NCBI RefSeq assembly: GCF_022569295.1
Contig: NZ_JAKFIA010000001.1
Coordinates: 1,379,001-1,443,000, forward strand
Direction of reading: 5' to 3'
DNA from: Pedomonas mirosovicensis
Lineage (GTDB): Bacteria; Pseudomonadota; Alphaproteobacteria; Sphingomonadales; Sphingomonadaceae
DNA: 64,000 nt
The position numbers were made by a program, and so were the translations under genes. The notes under the pieces were generated by a model. The model had not been told where the DNA came from and made no database searches. It saw nothing but the letters and a program-made list of their open reading frames with translations. Shown piece by piece: positions 26,253 through 34,537 of the stretch; the stretch's first letter is position 1; each line of letters begins with the position of its first letter.

Positions 26253-26888
26253 TCAGCGCTTGCGGCGGCTCCTGGCATCGCGCGGCAGCTCGGGCCGGTC
26301 CACGATCTCATGGCCCATCGCCTTCAATTGCGCCTCCAGCGCGTGGGCGTCCTCATCGCCAAGGCCGCCCACCTGGAAGATGCGGTGAAGCAGCCCGCGC
26401 TCCGGATGGTGGCGGGACTGGACGAAATCAATGCCGCGAAAGCCGCCGGGGCTCTGCCAGCGCATGATCGGCTCCACCTCGTCGAGCATGGCGAAGTCGT
26501 CCCACGGGCCGGTCTTGCCGAGGCGACGGCCGATGCGCCGCCCGGTGAGGGCGAAGTAGATGGGCGGATGCAGGCGGCGCATCACCGGCACCGCCATCAA
26601 CCCCATGATGAAGAAGGAGATGACGAGGGCGGCCAGGATGTAGAGGGCAAGATCGTAGCCGCTGGGCAGGGCCTCGCCGGCGCTGAGGAACAGGCCGAAC
26701 AGCGCGGCCAGAATGGCGATCGCCAGCCCCGCCACGCACAGGAGCAGGATGCCGACGGCACGGCGCATGGCGCGGGCGTCCATGGTCTCGACGAGCACGT
26801 CGAAGGTGGTCCACTTGGCCTCGGGCCGGGCGGACCACAGCACGGGTTCGGCGATGTCGTCCGCCATCAGTTCGGGAGGCGTGGTCAT
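26253..26888 (-). CDS. Two-pass membrane protein with PH-like C-terminal region
   Basis: The protein has 211 residues from the ATG at 26888 (GGAGACGGC upstream). Two hydrophobic segments (AVGILLLCVAGLAIAILAALFGLFL and LALYILAALVISFFIMGLMAVPV) lie in the middle, followed by YFALTGRRIGRRLG and EVEPIMRWQSPGGFRGIDFVQS. That layout resembles bacterial PH/YdbT-like domains. I do not recognise a named family. It is not overlapped by its neighbours. Confidence 0.6.
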   Translation of the reverse strand: MTTPPELMADDIAEPVLWSARPEAKWTTFDVLVETMDARAMRRAVGILLLCVAGLAIAILAALFGLFLSAGEALPSGYDLALYILAALVISFFIMGLMAVPVMRRLHPPIYFALTGRRIGRRLGKTGPWDDFAMLDEVEPIMRWQSPGGFRGIDFVQSRHHPERGLLHRIFQVGGLGDEDAHALEAQLKAMGHEIVDRPELPRDARSRRKR

Positions 26889-27024
26889 GCCGTCTCCTCT
26901 GGTTCCGTTGGTTACACGCTGGCTCCCGCAGTCGCAGGAGGTTTCCCCCAAGCATGGGGCAGGCCGGTGGGGCGGCGCAACCTAGAAAGGTTCGAGGCAA
27001 TTGCCAAGGCCGGCGGACAAGGGG

Positions 27025-28083
27025 TCAGCGGCTCAGAAGCCACCGGGCCAGGGGCTCCCACAACAGGGCGGGAGCCCGGCGGCCGACGATCATGCCCACA
27101 TGGCCGGCCTCGACGCACAACGCGGAAGCGCGGGACAAGTGGCAGGAAAGCGGCGATGAACTCGCCTGCGGCACGATCCGGTCGCCCGAGGCGCTGATGA
27201 CGAGGGCGGGCAGGGTAAGGCGGGCGGGATCAATGGCGGTTTCCCCGATGCGCCAGGCGCCAAGGCCGGGCTCATCCCGCCCGAAAAAGGCCTCGAAGCA
27301 CTGGCGGGCGGCAGGAAGGCTGAGCGGCGGGCCGGAATTGGCCCAGTCCTCCAAGGCGATGAAATCCTCGGCTTGCAAAGAGGCGGGGTCGTAGGCCGCG
27401 AAGCGGGCGAACTTGCGCTCCAGCAGGTCGGGGTCCAGCGCCCAGAAGGCGATTTGCAGCGCCTCGGCGGGAAAGACGCCAAGGCTCTCCGCCAAGGGCT
27501 CCCACTGGGCGGCGAAGGCAGCGAGGTCCTGCCGGGGCTGGTCATCATAGGCGCTGAACACCCAGGGCGCGGCCAGCAGCGCCAACCGTTCTACCTGCGG
27601 GCTGAGACAGGCGGCAGCCACGCCAAGCGTGCCGCCGAGGCAGTAGCCGGCCAGCGTGACCGGCTCGCCCAGCTGCTCGATGAGCGGCAGGAGGCGGCGG
27701 GTGACGTAGGCGTTAAGGTCAAAGCCGCGCTCCTCGGGGCCGGGCGTGCCCCAGTCCACAAGGAACGGGCGCAGCCCTTGCGTTGCCAGCCAGCGCATGA
27801 GCGAGCGCTGGGCGGAGAGATCCAGCACCCAGGCAGGGTTGATAAGCGAGGGCACGAAGACAACCGCCGGGCCGCTGCCGCCGTAGGCCAGCAGCCGCGC
27901 CGAGCCCGCTTCGGCGACAGCGGGCGGAGGCAAAAGGTCGCGCCGCCAGGGGTGCGCCTGGTAGCGGCGCAGGGCCGTGAGGAACCGTTCCAGCCGGGCG
28001 GCTTGCCCCGGATCTGCCGCAGTGCGGCAGAGCAGTTGGGAGAGGTAAAACCCGAGGGGATGAGGGCCCCTATCAAGACGCAT
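27025..28083 (-). CDS. PHA synthase-like alpha/beta hydrolase (PhaC family)
   Basis: The protein has 352 residues. The alpha/beta-hydrolase core starts near GPAVVFVPSLINPAWVLDL, a PHA-synthase hallmark. The nucleophile elbow is GYCLGGTLG, with Cys in the place of Ser as in PHA synthases. It then shows a Pro-Trp segment (LLAAPWVFSAYD) and the acidic region ALVISASGDRIVP, with His in EAGHVGMIVG. It is shorter than class I PhaC (about 570-600), nearer to class III PhaC. It is divergent from phaR, the PHA synthesis regulator, which supports a PHA link. No phasin, phaA or phaB is adjacent. Confidence 0.82.
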   Translation of the reverse strand: MRLDRGPHPLGFYLSQLLCRTAADPGQAARLERFLTALRRYQAHPWRRDLLPPPAVAEAGSARLLAYGGSGPAVVFVPSLINPAWVLDLSAQRSLMRWLATQGLRPFLVDWGTPGPEERGFDLNAYVTRRLLPLIEQLGEPVTLAGYCLGGTLGVAAACLSPQVERLALLAAPWVFSAYDDQPRQDLAAFAAQWEPLAESLGVFPAEALQIAFWALDPDLLERKFARFAAYDPASLQAEDFIALEDWANSGPPLSLPAARQCFEAFFGRDEPGLGAWRIGETAIDPARLTLPALVISASGDRIVPQASSSPLSCHLSRASALCVEAGHVGMIVGRRAPALLWEPLARWLLSR

Positions 28084-28172
28084 AGCCTATTTCGCCCGTA
28101 CAGTTTGGCAGCGCACAAAAGTCCATGCTATGAAGCCGGGGACTGTCAGCCTTGACGCGAAGAGAGACGTTC

Positions 28173-28781
28173 ATGGTCGAAACCGGACCGAAAACGCCGC
28201 CCATCATCATCAAGAAATACGCCAACCGGCGGCTCTATAACACCGAGACGTCAAGCTACATCACTCTGGAGCATCTGGCCCAGATGGTTCGCGACAATCG
28301 TGAGTTCAAAGTGGTGGACGCCAAGACCGGCGACGACATCACGCGCACGGTGCTGACCCAGATCATCGTGGAGGAGGAGGCGCAAGGCAAGAACATGCTG
28401 CCCATCTCCTTCCTGCGGCAGCTGATCTCCATGTACGGCGACAGCATGCAGGCGCTCATGCCCCAGTATCTGGAGGCGAGCATGGAGGCGTTCCGCCGCA
28501 ACCACGAGCAGTTCCGCAAGGCGCTGGAGGGCGCGTTCAGCACCGGGGCGTTCGGCCCGTTCGAGCAGATCGCCAAGCAGAACATGGCCATGTTCGAGGC
28601 GGCGGCGGGCATGTTCGGAGGCAAGCCCCAGGGCGAGGCGGGACACGCGCCGCAGCAGACAGAGCCCGAGAAGACCCCCGAAAAGCCGAAGGAAACGGCG
28701 AAAAGCGCGGACGAACTGGCGGAGCTGAAGGCCCAGATGGCCGAGCTTCAGAACCGGCTGGACCGGCTGTCGTCCAAGTAA
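28173..28781 (+). CDS. phaR: Polyhydroxyalkanoate synthesis repressor PhaR
   Basis: The protein has 202 residues from the ATG at 28173. The N-terminal DNA-binding domain (IIIKKYANRRLYNTETSSYITLEHLAQMVRDN) and the PHB accumulation regulator region (GDDITRTVLTQIIVEEEAQGKNMLPISFLRQLISMYGDSMQ) are unmistakable. The C-terminus is a charged linker plus a coiled coil (ELAELKAQMAELQNRLDRLSSK). PhaR binds both PHA granules and promoters of phasin and PHA genes. The divergent gene is the PHA synthase-like hydrolase. Confidence 0.95.
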   Translation: MVETGPKTPPIIIKKYANRRLYNTETSSYITLEHLAQMVRDNREFKVVDAKTGDDITRTVLTQIIVEEEAQGKNMLPISFLRQLISMYGDSMQALMPQYLEASMEAFRRNHEQFRKALEGAFSTGAFGPFEQIAKQNMAMFEAAAGMFGGKPQGEAGHAPQQTEPEKTPEKPKETAKSADELAELKAQMAELQNRLDRLSSK

Positions 28782-28798
28782 AAGGGCTGGTTTTCAAA

Positions 28799-28876
28799 GG
28801 GGTCTCAGACCCCCATTCGTTTTTAAAGGAACGGCCCGATAAAACGTGAGGGGTGCAGGGGCCCCAAGACCCCTGC
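28799..28876. repeat. Palindromic intergenic repeat, copy 5 (paired)
   Basis: A GGGGTCTcAGACCCC palindrome at 28799-28813 is followed by CCATTCGTTTTTAAAGG and ACGGCC. A second, oppositely oriented hairpin lies at 28855-28876 (GCAGGGG/CCCCTGC). The pair sits between the convergent phaR and MCE lipoprotein genes, so each could terminate one of them. Confidence 0.75.
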
Positions 28877-28901
28877 GATAGAAACCAGGTATTCCGAAAA
28901 A

Positions 28902-29618
28902 CTAGCGACTTCCGGTGTCGGGCGAGGTGGTTTCGGTCGGCGGCACCGGCATGCCCGGCTGCGCCGGGGCGTTGACGTTCTGCCGGGCGATCCAGTCCAC
29001 CAGCTGGGTGGCGATGTCGTTGGCCGCCGCGTTCAGCGTTTCGGTGACGTGATCGGGATCGACCGAGCGAAGCGGGCGCTCGGCGCTGAAGTGCGCCGTC
29101 CCGAGGGCGCGCGGCTGGGGCGACTTCTGGCTTGGCGCGCGAAACAGCATGACCTCCAGCGCGACGCGGGCGACATGCTCGCCGTTGCGGGCATCCACAT
29201 GGAAGCCGACGAGGCGGGAATTGAGCCGATAGTCGTAGCCCACTTCGAACTGGCGCGGGCTCAGCACCACGCCGGTCGAGGCATGGCGCAGCCGTTCCTC
29301 CAGGAGGCGGGCCATGAGCCGGGCGGGCGGGTCGATCCAGCGGGAATTGGGCAGGTAGCTGACCCCGGTGAGCGAAGTGAACACCGCGATGCGCGGCGGG
29401 CGCAGCTCGGCGATGGGCTCGGGCGTCGTCACCAGGAGCGGCGTGGGCAGGGCGCGGGGCGTCTCGTCCTGCGGCGCGGCCGAGCGCAGCGCATAGAGAT
29501 GGGGCGGCGGGCTGTCGTCGCCGAACTCCACCAGCGGACCGCAGGCGGCAAGGCCCAGGGCCGCCGCCAGGCCAAGCGCGGCCGTGGCCGCCTTACTCCT
29601 GAGATTGTGAAGGGTCAT
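28902..29618 (-). CDS. ABC-type transport auxiliary lipoprotein (PqiC-like)
   Basis: The protein has 238 residues from the ATG at 29618. The signal peptide ends in a lipobox (LGLAAC, Cys near residue 26), giving an outer-membrane or periplasmic lipoprotein. The mature part matches the ABC-type transport auxiliary domain family (PPPHLYALRS, PRIAVFTSLTGVSYLPNSRWIDPPARLMARLLEERL). It is the last gene of the STAS-permease / ATPase / MCE operon and overlaps the MCE gene by 26 bases, so it is probably the outer-membrane partner of that lipid transporter. Confidence 0.88.
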   Translation of the reverse strand: MTLHNLRSKAATAALGLAAALGLAACGPLVEFGDDSPPPHLYALRSAAPQDETPRALPTPLLVTTPEPIAELRPPRIAVFTSLTGVSYLPNSRWIDPPARLMARLLEERLRHASTGVVLSPRQFEVGYDYRLNSRLVGFHVDARNGEHVARVALEVMLFRAPSQKSPQPRALGTAHFSAERPLRSVDPDHVTETLNAAANDIATQLVDWIARQNVNAPAQPGMPVPPTETTSPDTGSR

Positions 29619-30549
29619 ACTCTGGCACCTTGTTTCCACTGAGCAGCGAGGCTGCCGGACCATCCTCCAGTCGTTCGGTGACCTGCTGGATGGAGCGCAT
29701 CAGGTCGCGCATCTCGATGATGAGCCGCGTTGCCTCGGGCAGGGTGATCCGGGTGAACTGGCTGACGGCGGGCCGGTTCTCGGCCACCACCGCGTTCAGC
29801 TCGGCCACCAGCTTGTCGGCCTGGCCGGAGACGCGGCGCAGATCGGCCATCAGCGGGCGCACGTCGTCATCCACCAGCGCGTTGGCGCTCTGGCTGAGGT
29901 GGGTGAGGTTCTCAGCGGCCGTTCGCACCTCGGCCATGGTGGAGGCCAGCTCGACGAGCGTCTGGTCGATCTCGGGGCTGCGGTTGGCGACGGTCTGGGT
30001 CAGCCGCTCCACGTTCTTGAGGCTCTGGGTGATGGAGGCGCGGTTCTCCGGCCCCAGGATCTCGGCAAGGCGGGTAACGGCCACCGTTGCCTGCTGGAGC
30101 AGCTGGGGCGCGCCGCTGACCAGCTCGGACAGGGACGAGGGGCGGCTGGGGATGACCGGCACGCCATAAGGGCCTTCCTTGGTGAGCGGCGGCGCGCCGA
30201 CCATGGTGCCGTAGAGCTGCACGAACACGATGCCGGTGATGCCCAGCGGCTCCAGCGTCGCCGTGGTGCCCTGGAGAATGGGGGCATCCGACGCGATGGA
30301 GACGCGCACGCGCACGTGGCGCGGGTCGTTGGGGAACAGGGCGATCTGCTTCACCTGCCCGATGGGCACGCCGTTGAAGCGCACGTCTCCGCCCACATCG
30401 AGGCCGGTGACGGAGTCGGTGAAAAAGATGTCGTACTCCCTGGCATTGCTCTGATCGAGCCGCGACAGCCAGAGGACGAAGCCGAAGAGGGCCGCGATAA
30501 GCGCCAGAACGAAGGCGCCGATCAGGACGTGGTTGGCTTTGGTTTCCAA
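29593..30549 (-). CDS. MCE-domain lipid transport protein
   Basis: The protein has 318 residues. One N-terminal membrane anchor (HVLIGAFVLALIAALFGFVLW) is followed by a single MCE domain (about residues 38-120: VTGLDVGGDVRFNGVPIGQVKQI, TLEPLGITGIVFVQLYG) and a long helical C-terminus with a coiled-coil character (residues 150-300). That helix is expected to form a tunnel or needle with other subunits across the periplasm. It belongs to the second MlaD-type system of the window. Confidence 0.92.
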   Translation of the reverse strand: METKANHVLIGAFVLALIAALFGFVLWLSRLDQSNAREYDIFFTDSVTGLDVGGDVRFNGVPIGQVKQIALFPNDPRHVRVRVSIASDAPILQGTTATLEPLGITGIVFVQLYGTMVGAPPLTKEGPYGVPVIPSRPSSLSELVSGAPQLLQQATVAVTRLAEILGPENRASITQSLKNVERLTQTVANRSPEIDQTLVELASTMAEVRTAAENLTHLSQSANALVDDDVRPLMADLRRVSGQADKLVAELNAVVAENRPAVSQFTRITLPEATRLIIEMRDLMRSIQQVTERLEDGPAASLLSGNKVPEYDPSQSQE

Positions 30550-30568
30550 GAGGCGTTTCCCCTGCTGC

Positions 30569-31371
30569 TCAGTTCTCAGGCACGGGCTGATGCGTCATGG
30601 CAGCCCGCCCACGCGGTCCCTTGAAGTAGTCTTGAACCCAAGGGTGCTGAAATTCCAGCAATTCTTCCATCGGCGCGACCGTGATGACCCGCTTGTCGGC
30701 CAGGACCGCGATGCGGTCGCAGATGGAATGCAAGGTATCGAGATCGTGGGTGATGAGGAACACGGTGAGCCCCAGCGTGTCGCGCAGGCGCACCACCAGA
30801 TCATCGATGGCCGCCGCGCCGATGGGATCGAGCCCGGCGGTGGGCTCATCGAGAAACAGGATCTGCGGATCGAGCGCCAGCGCGCGGGCAAGGCCGGCGC
30901 GTTTCCGCATGCCGCCCGACAGATCCGACGGGAACTTGGGGCCAGCCTCCCGCGGCAGCCCGACCAGCGCGATCTTGAACGCGGCAAGCTCGTCCAGCAG
31001 GGTCTGATCCATCTGGTAATACTCGCGCAAGGGCACCTGCACGTTCTCGGCGACCGTCAGCGAGGTGAACAGCGCGCCGTTCTGGAACAGCACGCCCCAG
31101 GAGCGGCGCAGTTCCTTGGCCTCCGCCTCGCTGAGGGCGCGCGCGTCATAGCCCAGCACCTCGATGGAGCCCTCGGCGGGAGTCTGGAGCCCGATGATGG
31201 AGCGCAGGAGCACCGACTTGCCGGTGCCCGAGCCGCCGACGACGCCGATGATCTCCCCCGCCGGACATCGAGGTCGAGGTTCTCGTGGACGACCTGCGCG
31301 CCGAACTGGTTCCGCAATCCGCGAATGCGGATGATGATATCGTCTTCACTGTGGATGGCTGGCGCGGTCAT
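30569..31371 (-). CDS. MCE transporter ATP-binding protein (frameshifted)
   Basis: This is the ATPase of the STAS-permease/MCE system. The N-terminal frame (MTAPAIHSEDDIIIRIRGLRNQFG ... LDLDVRRG) and the C-terminal frame (from GVVGGSGTGKSVLLRSIIGLQ) are separated by one missing base in the five-G run at 31257-31261. Adding a G gives RRGEIIGVVGGSGTGKS with a perfect Walker A. The signature LSGGMRKRAGLARAL and Walker B ILFLDEPTAGLDP are intact. The break at a homopolymer within an intact operon points to sequence error, but true loss cannot be excluded. The start lies by the permease stop. Confidence 0.88.
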
Positions 31372-31373
31372 GA

Positions 31374-32513
31374 TCACATTCCGATTGCGCTGAAGAACAC
31401 GGCGAAGAAGGCATCCAGCACAATCACCATGAAGATGGACTCAACGACCGAGATGGTCGTGCGCTCACCAACCGATGCCGCGTCGCCCGAAACCTGCATG
31501 CCCTCGAAGCATCCGGCCACGGCGATAATCATGCCAAAGACAGGGGCCTTGATGATGCCGACCAGAAAGTCGCTCATGGTAACGGTGGTTCGCATGCGCG
31601 AAAGAAACGTGTCGACCGGAATGTCCAGCGACATCCAGCTGAACAGGATGCTGCCGACGAGCGCGATCATGCTGGCGTAGAACACGAGCAGCGGCATGAG
31701 CAGGATGAGGGCGATCATGCGCGGCAGGACCAGCGTGTCGATGGGATCAACGCCGATGGTCCGCATGGCGTCCACCTCCTCGGTCAGCCGCATGGTGCCG
31801 ATCTGGGCGGTGAAGGCCGAGCCGGACCGGCCCGCCACCATGATGGCGGTGAGCAGCACGCCCAGCTCGCGCACGGTGGAGATGCTGACCAGATCGACGA
31901 CGAACACCTCCGCCCCGAACTTGCGGAGCTGGAACGCGCCCTGCTGCACCAGCACCAGGCCGATGAGGAAGGACATGAGGCCGATGATGGGCAGGGCGTT
32001 GAGGCCGATCTGCTCCATCTGATTGGAGAGCGCCACCCAGCGGATGCGGCTGGGGTGGGCGACCTGCCGGCCGAAGCGCGCCAGCACCAGCCCGAAGAAG
32101 GCGAGCAGCAAACCGAATCGGTCCGCGATGCGGACGCATGCCGCGCCAAGGGCGGCCAGTTGACAGATGATGATGGACGGCTGGCGGGGCTGGCCGGGGC
32201 AGCCGGCATCATGGCTTTCGGCCTGCTGGATGAGGGAGGCCTGATCGGGCGAGGCATTGTCCAGGCCGACCTCCGCGCCGGCATGCTTCCAATCCCGCAT
32301 GAAGCGGTGCAGCAGCCACGCGCCGGAGGTATCCATTACGGAAACGTTAGAAAGATCAAAGACAAGGCGACGGTTCTTGCCGGGGCGAATCTGGTCGAGC
32401 CGCGCGAAGGCTGCCCCCGCTTCGGCCACGGTCAGCGGTCCGTTGATGCGGATGCGGCAGGCGGCATTGGCCTCCTCGTCAACGGCGATGTCCGCGGTAC
32501 GCAGTTCTGTCAC
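31374..32513 (-). CDS. MlaE-family permease with N-terminal STAS domain
   Basis: The protein has about 379 residues from the GTG at 32513, preceded by GGGAGGGG; a TTG at 32531 is an alternative. The N-terminal 100 residues form a STAS domain (RLVFDLSNVSVMDTSGAWLLHRF). The rest is an MlaE permease with VRELGVLLTAIMVAGRSGSAFTAQIGTMRLTEEVDAM and GCFEGMQVSGDAASVGERTT. Fusion of STAS to the permease, where E. coli has separate MlaB, is a known arrangement. First gene of the operon 32513-28902. Confidence 0.92.
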   Translation of the reverse strand: MTELRTADIAVDEEANAACRIRINGPLTVAEAGAAFARLDQIRPGKNRRLVFDLSNVSVMDTSGAWLLHRFMRDWKHAGAEVGLDNASPDQASLIQQAESHDAGCPGQPRQPSIIICQLAALGAACVRIADRFGLLLAFFGLVLARFGRQVAHPSRIRWVALSNQMEQIGLNALPIIGLMSFLIGLVLVQQGAFQLRKFGAEVFVVDLVSISTVRELGVLLTAIMVAGRSGSAFTAQIGTMRLTEEVDAMRTIGVDPIDTLVLPRMIALILLMPLLVFYASMIALVGSILFSWMSLDIPVDTFLSRMRTTVTMSDFLVGIIKAPVFGMIIAVAGCFEGMQVSGDAASVGERTTISVVESIFMVIVLDAFFAVFFSAIGM

Positions 32514-32627
32514 GAGCCCCTCCCGGTACAAGCCTTATGAGTCTAATGTGTTGAAACGAAGGGACAAGCAAAGCTTCTTCGCGCCCGCACCATATTTCGG
32601 CCACAAGGCGCTGAGAGAGAGCGGCGT

Positions 32628-33740
32628 ATGGCAGACTATGGAATTATCGTTGGCGAATGTCAGACCCCCATCTGGGGTCTGACATCCCATGAGCGGATCA
32701 GGCGAATCTTCAACGCGCGCAGCGTGCCGCTGCACGCCAGCCAGCCGTTTGCGCCGTCGGACCGGGTGTTCCTGGCGGACGCGCGCTTCGCCTTCGATCC
32801 CGCCTGGATGGGGGCCATTCTCAAGAAGCCGACGGTGCTGACCTGGGAGGGCCGGCCGATCCTCGCCCATGTGACGGGCGACTTCGTCGACGTGATCCAC
32901 CGGGCGATGGCGCACGGCGAGCCGTGGTCCGTGCCGGCGGATGTGGAGATCATGGCCGCCGACGGCGACGCGCAGGTCTACAATCTGGAATTGCGGAAGC
33001 GCGAACGCCCGTTCGTCGAGCCGCTGACGCCGGAGTCCGTGCGGAGCATCGAGCGGCAGAGCTACTACGGCGCCTACAAGGGCGTGACGGACTTGTTGAC
33101 CAAATACGCCTGGCCGGAGCTGGCGCTGGTGCTGACCCGCTGGGCGGCGAAGCTCGGCCTCACTCCGAACATGGTGACGGCGGTGGGCTTCGTGCTCTGC
33201 CTCGGCGCGACGTTCGCCTTCTTCGAAGGGCATCTGTGGCTCGGCCTCATCATGGGCTGGACCATGATGGTGCTGGACACGGTGGATGGAAAGCTGGCCC
33301 GCTGCACCATCACCTCATCCGCCATCGGCAATGTCTTTGACCACGGCATCGACCTCGTGCATCCGCCGTTCTGGTACTGGGGCTGGCTCGCTGGCCTTTC
33401 GGCCTACGGCACGCCCATCGGGGCGGAGGCCTATGAGATGGTGCTGTGGGTGATCTTCGCCACCTACATCCTGGGCCGCGTTATCGAAGGCATCTTCGAA
33501 TGGCGCTACAAGATGCACATTCACGTGTGGCGGAAGATCGACAGCCAGTTCCGGCTCATCACCGCCCGGCGCAACCCGAACGTGCTGATCCTGACGATCG
33601 CGCTGATCTTCGGGCGGCCGGACGTGGGCATCCTGCTGGTGGCGCTGTGGAGCATCCTGTCGCTGGTCTTCCACGCGGTGCGGCTGCTGCAGGCGCTTGT
33701 TTCCCGCAAGCCGATCGTCTCGTGGATGAGCGAGGCCTGA
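32628..33740 (+). CDS. CDP-alcohol phosphatidyltransferase family protein
   Basis: The protein has 370 residues. The N-terminal about 130 residues are a separate domain with no family I can name. The C-terminal half has the CDP-alcohol phosphotransferase signature DG(x2)AR(x8)G(x3)D(x3)D, fully intact as DGKLARCTITSSAIGNVFDHGID, within several membrane segments. Such enzymes join a CDP-activated alcohol to a second alcohol to make phospholipids or phosphodiesters; the substrates here are unknown. The stop overlaps the start of the nucleotidyltransferase gene by one base. A perfect inverted repeat of the intergenic type lies within codons 10-20. Confidence 0.9.
   Translation: MADYGIIVGECQTPIWGLTSHERIRRIFNARSVPLHASQPFAPSDRVFLADARFAFDPAWMGAILKKPTVLTWEGRPILAHVTGDFVDVIHRAMAHGEPWSVPADVEIMAADGDAQVYNLELRKRERPFVEPLTPESVRSIERQSYYGAYKGVTDLLTKYAWPELALVLTRWAAKLGLTPNMVTAVGFVLCLGATFAFFEGHLWLGLIMGWTMMVLDTVDGKLARCTITSSAIGNVFDHGIDLVHPPFWYWGWLAGLSAYGTPIGAEAYEMVLWVIFATYILGRVIEGIFEWRYKMHIHVWRKIDSQFRLITARRNPNVLILTIALIFGRPDVGILLVALWSILSLVFHAVRLLQALVSRKPIVSWMSEA
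32657..32685. repeat. Perfect inverted repeat inside a coding region
   Basis: Arms ATGTCAGACCCC (32657-32668) and GGGGTCTGACAT (32674-32685) are 12 bp each and fully complementary, with a 5-nt loop. The core equals that of the intergenic GGGGTC/GACCCC family, but here it encodes residues around QTPIWGLTS of the CDP-alcohol phosphotransferase. Confidence 0.85.
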
Positions 33741-34537
33741 TGCAGGGCGGCGTTACCGCGCTGGTGCCTGCCGGCCGGCGGCCGGGCGTGGACCCGCTGG
33801 CCGCCCACTTCGGCGCGGACTTCAAGGCGGTCATCCCCATCAACGGCGAGCCGATGATCCTGCACGTGGTGCGGGCGCTGCTGGCCTGTCCGAGCGTGGG
33901 CCGCGTCGTCATCCTGACCCAGGAGCCGGACAGCTTCCTCATGCGGCCGGAGCTGGCGTGGATGGCGCAGGAATCGCGCATCGTCTGGCGGCGCTCGTCG
34001 GAATCGGTGAGCGCCAGCGTGCTCGACGCCATCCGGGCACTCAGAGAGGAACAAACCCCGTTCCTGCTGACGACGGCGGACCACCCGCTGCTCACCCCCG
34101 CCATGATCGATGCGTTCCTCGACGGGGCGGAGAACGAGCAGGCGGATATCGCTGTGGGGTTCGTCGAAAGCCGCACGCTGCTGGCCAAATACCCCGAGAA
34201 CAAGCGCACCTGGCTGAAATTCCGGGGCGGCTGGTATTCGGGCGCGAACCTGTTCTACTTCGGCTCGCCCAAGGTGGAGCCCGCGCTCGCCCTGTGGCGC
34301 GAGGTGGAGCAGGACCGCAAAAAGGTGTGGAAGCTGTTCGCCCGCTTCGGCCCGTGGCTGTTCGCGCAGGCGGCCTTGCGGATCGCAACCCTCAAGAGCG
34401 CGCTCGGCCAGGCCGGGCGCAAGCTGGGGCTGAAGGTCGCGCCGGTGGTGCTCGACACTGCGGAAGCCTGTATTGACGTGGACAAGGTGGAAGACTTCCA
34501 CCTGGTCGAGAAGATCCTATCCGAGCGGACCCGATGA
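33740..34537 (+). CDS. Nucleotidyltransferase family protein (MobA/CobY-like)
   Basis: The protein has 265 residues. The N-terminus resembles NTP-transferases of the GT-A fold but the usual GGxGxRL loop reads ALVPAGRRPGVDPLA. FKAVIPINGEPMILHVVRALL and LLTTADHPLLTPAMI are recognisable, the latter carrying the metal-binding Asp. It probably activates an alcohol phosphate with CTP or GTP for the preceding CDP-alcohol phosphotransferase; this is inferred from operon position. It overlaps the next gene by four bases. Confidence 0.82.
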   Translation: MQGGVTALVPAGRRPGVDPLAAHFGADFKAVIPINGEPMILHVVRALLACPSVGRVVILTQEPDSFLMRPELAWMAQESRIVWRRSSESVSASVLDAIRALREEQTPFLLTTADHPLLTPAMIDAFLDGAENEQADIAVGFVESRTLLAKYPENKRTWLKFRGGWYSGANLFYFGSPKVEPALALWREVEQDRKKVWKLFARFGPWLFAQAALRIATLKSALGQAGRKLGLKVAPVVLDTAEACIDVDKVEDFHLVEKILSERTR

